Below are positions 51,630 to 60,343 of a stretch of DNA of 64,000 nt, in pieces. Each line of letters begins with the position of its first letter. Position 1 is the stretch's first letter. The stretch spans positions 620,001-684,000 of the forward strand of contig NZ_WESE01000001.1 in NCBI RefSeq assembly GCF_009184895.1, read 5' to 3'. Below the pieces are notes generated by a model. That model did no database searches. It saw only the letters and a list, made by a program, of their open reading frames with translations, and was not told the DNA's origin. The stretch comes from Nostocoides sp. F2B08 (GTDB lineage: Bacteria > Actinomycetota > Actinomycetes > Actinomycetales > Dermatophilaceae). A program made the position numbers and the translations under genes.

Positions 51630-52570
51630 CCGGCGCACCCACCGGCGCCGCAGACCCCGCCGGCTGCACCGGCGTCCGGCTCCTCCGCTGCGCGCACTCC
51701 GCTCGTGTCGAGCCCGCCGAGGAGCTCGTCGACCGGGTGGACGGCTCCGCCGACGCGGAGCGCGGCGGCCGGGTCGGCGTCGAGCCACGGCAGGAGCACG
51801 AACGCCCGCTCGTGAGCGCGCGGGTGCGGAAGGGTCAGACGTTCGGCGTCGCTCACGATGTCGGTGCCCGTGTCCGGGTCGCCGTACTGGACGAGGTCGA
51901 GGTCGAGCGTGCGCGGCCCCCAGCGGACGTCCCGGACCCGGCCCGCGGCGGCCTCGATGGCGTGCAGCCTCGACAGGACAGTCGTCGGTGAGAGCCGGGT
52001 GAGGCCGACGGCGACGGCGTTGAGGTAGTCGGGCTGGTCCGGGCCGCCGACCGGGTCGGTCTCGACGTAGTCCGACACGACGACGGGGCCGGCACAGACC
52101 CGCTCGGCGAGCTCGAGCTCGGCGAAGGAGAGGGTGGAGTACCGGTCACCGAGGTTGGTCCCCAGCGCGATCACGACGGGGACGGCCGGACGCTCCCGGC
52201 GCACCCGCACCGTCACGTCGCCGAAGGCGACGCCGACCGGAGCCTGCGGCTTGTGCACGGTGACCGTGACGGCGTCCACGAGGAGCCGGCCTCCGTCGTC
52301 GGCGAGGACGTCCTCGGCGATGACCGAGGCGAGTCGCTCGATGAGGTCGAACGATTCCCCCTCGATCCGCGCGACGGCGAGCGCCGCCAGGTGCGCGTAG
52401 TTCACGGTGTCGGCCAGGTCGTCGCTCGATCCGGCGGCCGCGAGGTCGGCGTCGACCGCGATGTCGACGACGAAGTCCTGGCCGTCGCGCCGCTCCTCGG
52501 CGAAGACCCCGTGGAACCCGCGAGCGCGGATTCCGGTGATCTCGACGAGGTCGCTGGTGGTCTCTGCCAT
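51623..52570 (-). CDS. folBK: Bifunctional dihydroneopterin aldolase / HPPK (FolB-FolK fusion)
   Basis: 315 residues. Seen: FolB half (about 1-128) with GIRARGFHGVFAEERRDGQDFVVDI and NYAHLAALAVARIEGESFDLIERLA; FolK half (about 130-300) with VVIALGTNLGDR, VSDYVETDPVGGPDQPDYLNAV, RWGPRTLDLDLVQYG and LPHPRAHERAFVLLPW. Catalyses two successive steps to 6-hydroxymethylpterin pyrophosphate. Fusion is common in Micrococcales. The C-terminal Gly/Cys-rich end (GGVCGAGGCAGC) is unusual and may be a recent extension. Starts one base after folP ends. Confidence 0.95.
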   Translation of the reverse strand: MAETTSDLVEITGIRARGFHGVFAEERRDGQDFVVDIAVDADLAAAGSSDDLADTVNYAHLAALAVARIEGESFDLIERLASVIAEDVLADDGGRLLVDAVTVTVHKPQAPVGVAFGDVTVRVRRERPAVPVVIALGTNLGDRYSTLSFAELELAERVCAGPVVVSDYVETDPVGGPDQPDYLNAVAVGLTRLSPTTVLSRLHAIEAAAGRVRDVRWGPRTLDLDLVQYGDPDTGTDIVSDAERLTLPHPRAHERAFVLLPWLDADPAAALRVGGAVHPVDELLGGLDTSGVRAAEEPDAGAAGGVCGAGGCAGC

Positions 52571-52571
52571 G

Positions 52572-53432
52572 TCAGTCCTCCGCCCGGCGTGCGGGCGTTG
52601 CCGCGGACGCCTCGCGTGCGGCCCGCAGGGCCTGCGCGACGTCGAGCGCGTCGACGGTCGAGGGCACGTCGTGGACGCGCACCCCCCACACCCCGAAGTC
52701 ACTGAGGTATGCGCTGGTCACGGCGGTCGCGACGTCTCGCTCCCGCGGGGGTCGGGGGTGTCCCTCGGGCCGCCCGACGGCGCCGAGGAAGCCCTTGCGG
52801 CTCGTACCGACGATGACGCGGTGCCCCAGGGCCATGAGCGTCGGAAGGGTGGCGATGAGTCGCCAGTTGTGCTCGAAGCTCTTGGCGAAGCCGAGGCCCG
52901 GGTCGAGGATGATCCGCTCGGCGGGGACTCCGGCTGCCGTGAACGCACCGACCCGGTCGGACAGCTCCGCGATGACGTCCGCGGTCACGTCGCCGTAGAC
53001 GGCGCGCTGCTGCATGTCGGCGCTGTGGCCCCGCCAGTGCATGACGATGACGTCGCATCCGGACCCGGCCGCCTCGGCCGCAACGGATGCCATGTCCGGG
53101 TCGGCGAGGCCGCCGCTGACGTCGTTGATGTATGCGGCGCCCGCCGCGACCGCCCGCCGCGCCACCTCGGCGCGCATCGTGTCGACGGAGACGGTGAGCC
53201 CCGCGCGGGCCAGCGCCTCGATGACCGGGAGGGTGCGATGGAGCTCGTCCTCGAGAGCGACCCGACCGGCCCCCGGGCGCGTGGACTCCCCGCCCACGTC
53301 GATGATGTCGGCACCCGAGTCCGCGAGCTCGCGAGCGTGGGCGACGGCGGCGTCCGGGTCCAGCCAGAGCCCTCCGTCGCTGAAGGAGTCCGGCGTGACG
53401 TTGAGCACGCCCATGACGAGAGGGCGGGTCAT
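52572..53432 (-). CDS. folP: Dihydropteroate synthase
   Basis: 286 residues. Joins hydroxymethylpterin pyrophosphate to p-aminobenzoate; sulphonamide target. Seen: LVMGVLNVTPDSFSDGGLW, ADIIDVGGESTRPGA, YINDVSGG, VIVMHWRG, ILDPGLGFAKSFEHNW and VGTSRKGFLG. Start at the ATG at 53432, with GGTGAGG ten bases upstream; a longer in-frame start at 53459 would overlap folE. The extended C-terminus is Ala/Arg-rich. Confidence 0.96.
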   Translation of the reverse strand: MTRPLVMGVLNVTPDSFSDGGLWLDPDAAVAHARELADSGADIIDVGGESTRPGAGRVALEDELHRTLPVIEALARAGLTVSVDTMRAEVARRAVAAGAAYINDVSGGLADPDMASVAAEAAGSGCDVIVMHWRGHSADMQQRAVYGDVTADVIAELSDRVGAFTAAGVPAERIILDPGLGFAKSFEHNWRLIATLPTLMALGHRVIVGTSRKGFLGAVGRPEGHPRPPRERDVATAVTSAYLSDFGVWGVRVHDVPSTVDALDVAQALRAAREASAATPARRAED

Positions 53433-53442
53433 CACCGGCGCC

Positions 53443-54090
53443 TCACCCGCGCTTGCCACCGAGCAGGAGTGACATCGCCTCGGATCTGGTGGCGGGGTTG
53501 CGCAGCTGGCCGCGGACGGCCGACGTGATAGTGCGGGATCCGGGCTTGCGCACGCCGCGCATGGACATGCACAGGTGCTCGGCCTCGACGACGACGATGA
53601 CGCCCTGGGCGTCGAGATGGCTGACGAGCGCGTCAGCGATCTGGGTCGTGATCCGCTCCTGGACCTGGGGTCTGCGGGCGAAGACGTCGACGAGCCGGGC
53701 GAGCTTGGACAGACCGGTCACCCGACCGTCCAGGGCGGGGATGTAGCCGATGTGGGCCTCTCCGTGGAACGGCAGCAGGTGGTGCTCGCAGACGGAGTAC
53801 ACCGGGATGTCGCGCACGATGACCATCTCGTCGTGGTCGATCTCGAAGGTCCGCGAGAGCACGTCGGCGGCCTCGAGGCGCAGGCCGGCGTACATCTCGA
53901 CAGCGGCGCGAGCCACCCGGGCCGGGGTCTCGACCAGGCCCTCGCGGTCCGGATCCTCACCGATGGCCAGGAGGAACTCGCGCACCGCCGCCTCGGCGCG
54001 CCCGAGGTCGACCTCGGGAACCCGGGTGCGGGCCCCGTCGAGATCGGCGGCCGCGGTGTCGGTCCGCAGCTCGAGGGCGTCAGTGCCCAC
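53443..54090 (-). CDS. folE: GTP cyclohydrolase I
   Basis: 215 residues from a GTG at 54090. First step of folate synthesis: GTP to dihydroneopterin triphosphate. Seen: [29 protein letters not shown], zinc and active-site [40 protein letters not shown], and [18 protein letters not shown] (zinc Cys). The start lies 11 bases inside the ftsH 3' end, so translation is probably coupled to ftsH. Confidence 0.96.
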   Translation of the reverse strand: MGTDALELRTDTAAADLDGARTRVPEVDLGRAEAAVREFLLAIGEDPDREGLVETPARVARAAVEMYAGLRLEAADVLSRTFEIDHDEMVIVRDIPVYSVCEHHLLPFHGEAHIGYIPALDGRVTGLSKLARLVDVFARRPQVQERITTQIADALVSHLDAQGVIVVVEAEHLCMSMRGVRKPGSRTITSAVRGQLRNPATRSEAMSLLLGGKRG

Positions 54091-56185
54091 GCGGGTCGAC
54101 CTGTCCGCCCTCGGGCACCTGGACGACCTCGGCGGGCGGCTGCTCGGGCGGCGGCGCGGCGCCGTTCCTGGCCGCCTGCTCGATGCGCTCCTCGACGGCC
54201 GGGTCACCCTGGTTGACGGTGGCACCCACCGGCGCACCGGCGTGTCCGTTGAGGGCTGCCTGCTCGGCCGGGGTGAGCACCGGCGGACGGTCCGAGTGCA
54301 CGCGCAGGTCGCTGGACAGCCACGTCGGCCGATGCGGGCGCTTGCGGACGTCGGCGAAGATCTCGGCGAGCTCCGCGGCGTTCAAGGTCTCGTGCTCGAG
54401 GAGGTCGAGGACGAGGCGGTCGAGGAGGTCGCGGTTGTCGTTGATGACGTGCCAGGCCTCGTCGTGGGCGTCGTCGATGAGCCGACGGACCTCCTCGTCG
54501 ACGACCGCCGCGATCTCCTCGCTGTAGTCGCGCTGGTGGCCCATGTCGCGGCCGAGGAAGACCTCGCCCTGGCTCTGCCCGAGCTTGATCGCCCCGACGC
54601 GCTCGCTCATGCCGAACTCGGTGACCATCTTGCGCGCCAGAGCGGTGGCCTTCTCGATGTCGTTCGCCGCACCGGTCGTCGGGTCGTGGAAGATGATCTC
54701 CTCGGCGACCCGACCGCCCAGGGCGTAGGCGAGCTGGTCGAGGATCTCGTTACGGGTCGTGGAGTACTTGTCGTCGACCGGCATGACCATCGTGTAGCCG
54801 AGGGCCCGCCCACGCGGCAGGATCGTCACCTTCGTCACCGGGTCGGTGTGGTTCATGGCCGCTGCCACGAGCGCGTGTCCGCCCTCGTGGTAGGCCGTGA
54901 TCTTGCGTTCCTTGGCCGACATGATCCGGGTGCGCTTCTGCGGGCCGGCGATGACGCGGTCGATCGCCTCGTCGAGCATGTCGTTGTCGATGAGCTGTTT
55001 GTCCGAGCGTGCGGTGAGCAGCGCCGCCTCGTTGAGGACGTTGGCGAGGTCGGCACCGGTGAACCCGGGAGTGCGGCGGGCGACGGCGAGCAGGTCCACA
55101 CCGGGCGCCATCGGCTTGCCCGCGGAGTGCACCTGGAGGATCCGGTGTCGGCCGATCATGTCGGGGTTCTCGACCGCGATCTGCCGGTCGAAGCGTCCGG
55201 GGCGGAGGAGGGCCGGGTCGAGGATGTCGGGCCGGTTGGTGGCGGCGATGAGGATGACGTTGGTCTTGACGTCGAAGCCGTCCATCTCGACGAGCAGCTG
55301 GTTGAGGGTCTGCTCGCGCTCGTCGTGGCCGCCGCCGAGACCGGCGCCCCGGTGCCGGCCGACGGCGTCGATCTCGTCGACGAAGACGATGGCGGGGGCG
55401 TTGGCCTTGGCCTGCTCGAACAGGTCACGCACGCGAGAGGCACCCACGCCGACGAACATCTCGACGAAGTCCGAACCGGAGATCGAGTAGAAGGGCACGC
55501 CCGCCTCCCCGGCGACGGCCCGCGCGAGAAGGGTCTTGCCGGTGCCGGGCTGGCCGTAGAGCAGGACGCCCTTGGGGATCTTGGCGCCGACGGCGAGGAA
55601 CTTGGCCGGCTCGCGGAGGAACTCGACGATCTCGTGGAGCTCCTCGACGGCCTCGTCGGCGCCGGCGACGTCGGCGAAGGTGACCTTCGGGGTGTCCTTC
55701 GTGGCGAGCTTGGCCCGGGACTTGCCGAACTGCATGACCCGGCCGCCGCCGCCCTGGGCCTGGCTCATGAGGAACCAGAACAGCAGGACGAGCAGGATGA
55801 TCGGCGCGAACGTCATGAAGAACGTCCAGAAGGCCGACGAGCGCTCGATCGTGTCGTTGTAGCCGCCCTCCCCGACGTTCTCGTCGACGAGCGCGACGAT
55901 CTCCTCGGCACGGGCGTCGACGAACTCGGTGCGCACCTGCGTCGCGTCGGAGACCGACCCATCGGGGCTCGAGTAGGCCTGGCCTTCCTTGAGGTCGAGG
56001 TCGAGGACGTTCTCGGAGGTCAGCTGGGCCTTCTCGACGTGTCCGTCCGTGATGAGCTGGACGGCCTGGTTGGTGTCGATCCGCGCGTAGCCACCGCTGC
56101 CGTCGACCGAGAACATCGCGAAGGCGATCGCGACGGCGACAAACAGCCAGAACAGTGGCGTGCGGAAGATGCGCTTGGCGTTCAT
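54080..56185 (-). CDS. ftsH: ATP-dependent zinc metalloprotease FtsH
   Basis: 701 residues. Seen: two transmembrane helices (about 9-26 and 118-137, [20 protein letters not shown]), AAA domain with Walker A GQPGTGKT, pore loop [19 protein letters not shown] and [21 protein letters not shown], protease domain with [12 protein letters not shown] zinc site and a later Asp in the EVRRLIDDA region. Long C-terminal tail (about 90 residues) rich in Pro and Gly. Known: degrades membrane and short-lived proteins. First gene of the ftsH-fol operon. Confidence 0.97.
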   Translation of the reverse strand: MNAKRIFRTPLFWLFVAVAIAFAMFSVDGSGGYARIDTNQAVQLITDGHVEKAQLTSENVLDLDLKEGQAYSSPDGSVSDATQVRTEFVDARAEEIVALVDENVGEGGYNDTIERSSAFWTFFMTFAPIILLVLLFWFLMSQAQGGGGRVMQFGKSRAKLATKDTPKVTFADVAGADEAVEELHEIVEFLREPAKFLAVGAKIPKGVLLYGQPGTGKTLLARAVAGEAGVPFYSISGSDFVEMFVGVGASRVRDLFEQAKANAPAIVFVDEIDAVGRHRGAGLGGGHDEREQTLNQLLVEMDGFDVKTNVILIAATNRPDILDPALLRPGRFDRQIAVENPDMIGRHRILQVHSAGKPMAPGVDLLAVARRTPGFTGADLANVLNEAALLTARSDKQLIDNDMLDEAIDRVIAGPQKRTRIMSAKERKITAYHEGGHALVAAAMNHTDPVTKVTILPRGRALGYTMVMPVDDKYSTTRNEILDQLAYALGGRVAEEIIFHDPTTGAANDIEKATALARKMVTEFGMSERVGAIKLGQSQGEVFLGRDMGHQRDYSEEIAAVVDEEVRRLIDDAHDEAWHVINDNRDLLDRLVLDLLEHETLNAAELAEIFADVRKRPHRPTWLSSDLRVHSDRPPVLTPAEQAALNGHAGAPVGATVNQGDPAVEERIEQAARNGAAPPPEQPPAEVVQVPEGGQVDPRGH

Positions 56186-56525
56186 ACGTGTGTCGTGCCG
56201 GGCTCGTTCGAGCCCGTCCTCTCTGCAGACGGTACTGACCGGGTGGTCGCTTGGACAACGCTACCGGGGTGCGGTGTGTTCCACCGACTCCGTCCGCCGC
56301 CCTCATCGGCTCTCGCTCTTCCCTACCCGCCGCCCCACACTCCCACCCACTCGCAGCGATCCGCGGCCTTCGCGCCCACCCGCGGCGCAATATCACCCCT
56401 GCTCGGCTGCAGCGCCGCGGCTCGGCGACAAGACCGCTGCTCGATCGGCCGTGGCGCCGACGACGTCCGCTGTGGTTGTGGATGACGTCGGACCCGAAAC
56501 TCCCCGATGCGCTGGAATCGACTCC
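56186..56525. other. Intergenic region between divergent ftsH and AbiEi-type gene (340 bases)
   Basis: No gene seen. The part near 56186 should carry the ftsH promoter. The part from 56382 is direct repeat A, and 56440-56525 carries the upstream region of the AbiEi-type gene, which has no obvious Shine-Dalgarno sequence at 56526. Confident promoter boxes were not found. Confidence 0.6.
56382..56427. repeat. Imperfect 46-bp direct repeat, copy A
   Basis: Begins GCGGCGCAATAT and ends CCGCGGCTCGGCG, with 21 bases between. Copy B at 57540-57585 has the same 12-base and 13-base ends and the same spacing, with 13 of 21 middle bases equal. The two copies flank the AbiEi/DUF559-type gene. Confidence 0.8.
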
Positions 56526-57479
56526 ATGTCCGAGGCAGCCACCCCCTTCGACCCGACACTCCTGCGCGCAGCCGCCGACCTGCAGAGGCTCGGCATCGAC
56601 CCCGGCCGCGAGCGGTGGCATCGGATCCGGCGCGGGGTGTGGCTGCCTCAGGACATCTGGCGCAACCTCTCGATCGACCGGCGCTATGAGGCTCTGGTGT
56701 TCGCCACTGTGATGACCTGTCGGGACCAGGAGTCCGTCGTGCTGAGCGAGCACGCGGCCGCCGTGCTGTGGGGGCTCCCCTCGATGGAGCCGTGGCCGGA
56801 TCGGATCCACGTGCTCGTTCCGGACGGGGTGTCCGGACCATCGCGGCACGTTCGTTCCAGGCCCGGCGCCCCGGTCGTCCCCGTCTCGGTGCGGGGGGTT
56901 TTGGTCACACCCGTGGCCCGCACCGTCATCGACCTGGCCCGCTGGGCCAGCCTCGACACCGCGGTCGCCGCCGCGGACCACGCCCTACGCGTCGGCCTCT
57001 GCTCGCGGTCTCAGCTGGAGTCCGAGGCCACGGCCCTACCGAAGGGTGCGCGGGGCAGAGCCACCGCGCGGCTCGTCGTCGACCTCGCCGACGGCCTGAG
57101 TGGTTCACCCGGCGAGAGCCTCTCCCGCGTCCAGATGTTTCGCGCGAACCTCCCGCGTCCTCAGCTCCAGCAGCCGTATCGCGACGCCATGGGCGCCATC
57201 GGATACGTCGACTTCGACTTCGCGGACGTTATCGGCGAGTTCGACGGCAAGCTGAAGTACCGCGTCCCGGAGGGCGCCAGTCCCGCCGAAGCCGGGGAGA
57301 TCGTCTGGCGGGAGAAGAAGCGAGAGGACCGGCTGCGGCGGCACAAGCCGGTCGCACGGTGGGTGTGGAGCGTCGCGCGCGACACCGCCGCACTGGCACG
57401 ACTGCTCATCGACCACGGGGTCCGACCTCAGCCGCGATCCACCTGGATCGACCTGGGGGCGCGTTGCCCCCGGTCATGA
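56526..57479 (+). CDS. AbiEi-like / DUF559-type protein (winged helix plus nuclease-like C-terminus)
   Basis: 317 residues. Seen: N-terminal AbiEi-type winged-helix features (GRERWHRIRRGVWLP; VLSEHAAAVLWGLP; VLVTPVARTVIDLAR), a helical middle, then a Vsr/DUF559-like PD-(D/E)xK-type core: SPGESLSRV, GYVDFDFADVIGEFDGKLKYR, with Asp, Glu and Lys in typical order, and ending REKKREDRLRRHKPVARW. Known: such lone proteins are scattered in actinobacterial genomes and named type IV antitoxin-like, usually with no toxin gene, as here. Defence role unproven. Flanked by imperfect direct repeats; upstream and downstream genes are core operons. Confidence 0.8.
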   Translation: MSEAATPFDPTLLRAAADLQRLGIDPGRERWHRIRRGVWLPQDIWRNLSIDRRYEALVFATVMTCRDQESVVLSEHAAAVLWGLPSMEPWPDRIHVLVPDGVSGPSRHVRSRPGAPVVPVSVRGVLVTPVARTVIDLARWASLDTAVAAADHALRVGLCSRSQLESEATALPKGARGRATARLVVDLADGLSGSPGESLSRVQMFRANLPRPQLQQPYRDAMGAIGYVDFDFADVIGEFDGKLKYRVPEGASPAEAGEIVWREKKREDRLRRHKPVARWVWSVARDTAALARLLIDHGVRPQPRSTWIDLGARCPRS

Positions 57480-57539
57480 GCTGCGGCGCCCGTTCACGAG
57501 CCGCGGCGGCTCAGCCGAGCAGCGGCGGTTCCAGCCACT

Positions 57540-57585
57540 GCGGCGCAATATGGGCTCGGCTCGCCTGGAGCTCCGCGGCTCGGCG
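57540..57585. repeat. Imperfect 46-bp direct repeat, copy B
   Basis: Second copy of the repeat described at 56382-56427. Lies between the AbiEi-type gene stop and hpt, within a GC-rich stretch (57480-57602) that also has small hairpins such as GAGCCGCGGCGGCTC. Confidence 0.8.
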
Positions 57586-57602
57586 CAAACGCCGGCGCCT
57601 TC

Positions 57603-58154
57603 TCAGCTGTAGACGTGCGGGGCGAGCGTGCCGATGTCGCGGAGCCCGCGGTACTGCTCGGCGTAGTCGAGGCCGTAGCCGACGACGAACTCGTTCGGGA
57701 TGTCGAAGCCGACCCACCGGCAGTCGATCTGCACCTTGGCGGCCTCCGGCTTGCGCAGGAGAGTGCAGATCTCGACGGACGCGGGCTGCCGGGACTCGAG
57801 GTTGGCCCGGATCCAGGACAGCGTGAGCCCGGAGTCGACGATGTCCTCGACGATCAGGACGTGCCGCCCGGAGATATCGGCGTCGAGGTCCTTGAGGATG
57901 CGCACGACGCCGCTGCTCTTGGTGCCGGAGCCGTACGACGAGACCGCCATCCAGTCGACCGGCGCCGAGAACGGCAGGTGGCGCATCAGGTCGGCCATCA
58001 CCATGATCGCCCCCTTGAGGACACCGACGAGCAGGACGTCCTTGCCCTCGTAGGCCTCGGCGATCTCGGTGGCGAGCTCGGCGAGCCGGTCCTGGATCTG
58101 GTCGTCGGAGAGGAGGACCTTCTCGAGGTCCCGGCCCATCGCTGCGCTGTCCAC
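57603..58154 (-). CDS. hpt: Hypoxanthine phosphoribosyltransferase
   Basis: 183 residues. Salvages hypoxanthine/guanine to IMP/GMP using PRPP. Seen: LLVGVLKGAIMVMADLMRHL, MAVSSYGSGTKSSG, PRPP loop VLIVEDIVDSGLTLSWI and VGFDIPNEFVVGYGLDYAEQYR. GTG at 58154 used (five bases after tilS ends); ATG at 58139 is possible. The tilS-hpt pair before ftsH is a classic conserved order in Gram-positive bacteria; here the AbiEi-type gene interrupts hpt and ftsH. Confidence 0.95.
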   Translation of the reverse strand: MDSAAMGRDLEKVLLSDDQIQDRLAELATEIAEAYEGKDVLLVGVLKGAIMVMADLMRHLPFSAPVDWMAVSSYGSGTKSSGVVRILKDLDADISGRHVLIVEDIVDSGLTLSWIRANLESRQPASVEICTLLRKPEAAKVQIDCRWVGFDIPNEFVVGYGLDYAEQYRGLRDIGTLAPHVYS

Positions 58155-58159
58155 CCGCC

Positions 58160-59185
58160 CTATTCAACCGGACCGGGCCGCTCGACGCGCACCCTGGTCC
58201 CGCGGCGGGCGACCCGCAGGTCTCCGGGCAGGTGCAGCGGGCCCTGTCCCCTCCAGTGCGTGAGCAGTCGGTCACAGGCGTCGGTATGCGCGGCTCCCGT
58301 CCGTCCCGCCGGCGCACCGGCCTCGAGGAGCAGCACGCGCCAGACCCGGGTGCGCAGCGGGGCGGGGATCGCGGCGAACGTGGCGACGTCGTGGTCCGGG
58401 CCCGGTCCGAGGCCTCGGCGGGCGTCCCCGGCCAGCGCGTCGAGAAGGTCCGCGTCGGCGCGGAGCTGGTCAGCGCTGCGCGCGAGGGCCGAAGCGACCC
58501 CGGGGCCGAGTTCGCGCTCCAGGTCCGCGACGGCCCGTCGGGCCCGGACCCGGGTGAACTCCGGGTCGGCGTTCATCGGGTCGTCCCAGACCTGAAGACC
58601 CTCCGCTGCGCACGCCTCCCGCGTCTGCTCGCGGGTGATGCCGAGCAGCGGGCGCTCCATGAGACCGCGACGCGCCGGCATGCCCCCGAGCGACCGGGTC
58701 CCCGACCCGCGGGTGAGCCCGAGCAGAACCTGCTCGGCCTGGTCGTCGAGAGTGTGTCCGAGCAGGACGGCGACGGCACCGAGTCGCCGCCCTGTCTCGG
58801 TCAGCGCCTCATGACGCGCCTCCCGGGCCGCCGCCTCGAGCCCGCGCCCGGCGCGGCTCACCGACACCCGCACGACCTCCACCGGGTCGAGCCCGAGCGA
58901 CCGACAGGTCTCCGCCGCCTCGGACGCGGCCTCACCCGAGCCGGGCTGGAGCCCGTGGTCGACGATCACCGCGCCACCGGACCACGCGCCGTGGCGACAC
59001 TCGAAGGCCACCGCTTCCGCGAGCGCCAGGGAGTCGGCGCCCCCCGAGCACGCGACGAGCACGAGACCGTCGTCGCGACCGACGCGCTCCGCGAGGTCGG
59101 CGATGTGGGTGCGCACCGCATACCGGATGGCCGCGACCGCCGGGTGGGGGCGGCCGCTCCGGCCCGTGCGCCCCTCCTGCGTCAC
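58160..59185 (-). CDS. tilS: tRNA(Ile)-lysidine synthetase
   Basis: 341 residues from a GTG at 59185 (GGAG nine bases upstream); GTG at 59200 is an alternative made by a 15-bp duplication. Modifies C34 of the CAU-anticodon isoleucine tRNA to lysidine. Seen: PP-loop VLVACSGGADSLALAEA, VIVDHGLQPGSGEAA, LLGHTLDDQAEQVLLGLTRGSG and RPLLGITREQTREACAAEGL, DDPMNADPEFTRVRAR. The C-terminal domain is short, as in actinobacteria. Follows the DUF2342 gene and precedes hpt by five bases. Confidence 0.94.
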   Translation of the reverse strand: MTQEGRTGRSGRPHPAVAAIRYAVRTHIADLAERVGRDDGLVLVACSGGADSLALAEAVAFECRHGAWSGGAVIVDHGLQPGSGEAASEAAETCRSLGLDPVEVVRVSVSRAGRGLEAAAREARHEALTETGRRLGAVAVLLGHTLDDQAEQVLLGLTRGSGTRSLGGMPARRGLMERPLLGITREQTREACAAEGLQVWDDPMNADPEFTRVRARRAVADLERELGPGVASALARSADQLRADADLLDALAGDARRGLGPGPDHDVATFAAIPAPLRTRVWRVLLLEAGAPAGRTGAAHTDACDRLLTHWRGQGPLHLPGDLRVARRGTRVRVERPGPVE

Positions 59186-59209
59186 GTCCGGCTCCGTCAC
59201 GTCCGGCTC
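59181..59209. repeat. 15-bp tandem duplication across the tilS start region
   Basis: GTCACGTCCGGCTC occurs twice in succession (59181-59194 and 59196-59209). On the minus strand each copy gives a GTGAC, creating two in-frame GTG candidates for tilS (59185 and 59200). The second copy runs into the DUF2342 gene stop. Confidence 0.85.
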
Positions 59210-60284
59210 AGCCGTGCACCCGGGCGACCCAGGCGCCGGGGTCGGAGATCTCCACCGGCTTGGGGAGGGTGTCCGGCGAGGTCCAGACCGCGTTGAGGCC
59301 GTCCCAGCCGACGGTGTCGACGACGGCGCGCACGAACACGGCACCGTCGCGGTACTGGCGCATCTTGGCGTCGAGCCCAAGAAGTCGACGGAGCAGCTTG
59401 TCGACGGCGCCCTGGCCCTGGCGGCGCTTGGTGAACTTGCGGCGGATCTCCTCGACGCTCGGGATGATCTCGGGTCCGACCTCGTCCATGACGACGTCCG
59501 CGTGGCCCTCGAGGAGGGACATCACCGCCGTCAGTTCGGCGACCTTCTCGCGGGTCTCCGGGGTGGCGAACAGGTCGGCGAGTCCGCCTCCGTCGCCCGA
59601 GAACGCCTCGGGGAGCCGGGTGAGCAGCTGCTGCGCCTTCTCCTGCAGGCTCTCCGGGTCGGGCGTCATCTCGGCCGCGATGGTCCGGGCCCGCTCGATC
59701 ATGTGGTCCCGCAGCCACGGGACAGCCGTGAACTGGACGCGGTGGGTCTCCTCGTGCATACACACCCAGCGGCGGAAGTCGGTGTCGTCGACCTGGAGGT
59801 CGCGGGCGACCTGGACCATGTTGGGCGCGACGAGCAGCAGGGTGGGCTTGCCGCCCGGAGCCAGGTCGTACTGACCGAGCACCTTGCCGGCGAGGAAGGC
59901 CAGGAGCGCTCCGGCCTCGGCCCCGGTCACCTTGCCGCCGATCGCGGCGGCGGTCGGCGACGGGGCGGCGCCGCGCTTGTCCATGACGTCGGCGAAGACC
60001 GGGTCCATCAGCGCGGACATCGAGTCCGCGTTGACCGCGATCCAGGACGGGCGGTCGATGATGAGCGGCGCGGGCGCCTGCCCCGGCGCGTGCATCCGCG
60101 ACGTGGCGGCGACCGGCTCGACGGCCTCTGCGGCGATCCGCCGGATCTGCTCGACCGCCTCGCGGGCCTCCGACGCGCTGACGGCCGGACCGGCCTGCAC
60201 GAGCCGCGCGCCGGTCGCCTTGGCGAAGGCCCAGTCGACGTAGGACTGCGGAGGCGTGGTCTCGGTCGTGGTGATGTCGGTCAT
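59208..60284 (-). CDS. DUF2342 zinc-dependent metalloprotease-like protein
   Basis: 358 residues. Seen: WVCMHEETHRVQF (HExxH) and SLLEGHADVVMDEVGPE (EGHAD) as family metal motifs, with APNMVQVARDLQVDD and IPSVEEIRRKF. Known: DUF2342 proteins are annotated as zinc-dependent metalloproteases or F420-biosynthesis-associated proteins and conserved next to dacB and tilS in actinobacteria; a true substrate is unknown. Here in the order dacB, DUF2342, tilS, hpt on the minus strand. Confidence 0.88.
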   Translation of the reverse strand: MTDITTTETTPPQSYVDWAFAKATGARLVQAGPAVSASEAREAVEQIRRIAAEAVEPVAATSRMHAPGQAPAPLIIDRPSWIAVNADSMSALMDPVFADVMDKRGAAPSPTAAAIGGKVTGAEAGALLAFLAGKVLGQYDLAPGGKPTLLLVAPNMVQVARDLQVDDTDFRRWVCMHEETHRVQFTAVPWLRDHMIERARTIAAEMTPDPESLQEKAQQLLTRLPEAFSGDGGGLADLFATPETREKVAELTAVMSLLEGHADVVMDEVGPEIIPSVEEIRRKFTKRRQGQGAVDKLLRRLLGLDAKMRQYRDGAVFVRAVVDTVGWDGLNAVWTSPDTLPKPVEISDPGAWVARVHG

Positions 60285-60343
60285 GGGGTTCCTTCGCTGT
60301 GGCGGACTCGGTCAGATGTGGTCGGTCATCCAAAGGTGGACGG

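Noticed and set aside
53750-56485. 911-codon open frame on the plus strand opposite ftsH and folE
   Set aside because: Same cause: high GC removes stop codons from the opposite strand. The minus-strand frames encode textbook FtsH and FolE motifs.
57480-57602. Possible small RNA between the AbiEi-type gene and hpt
   Set aside because: Hairpins are short and the region is explained by repeat copy B plus GC-rich flank; no promoter-like sequence seen.
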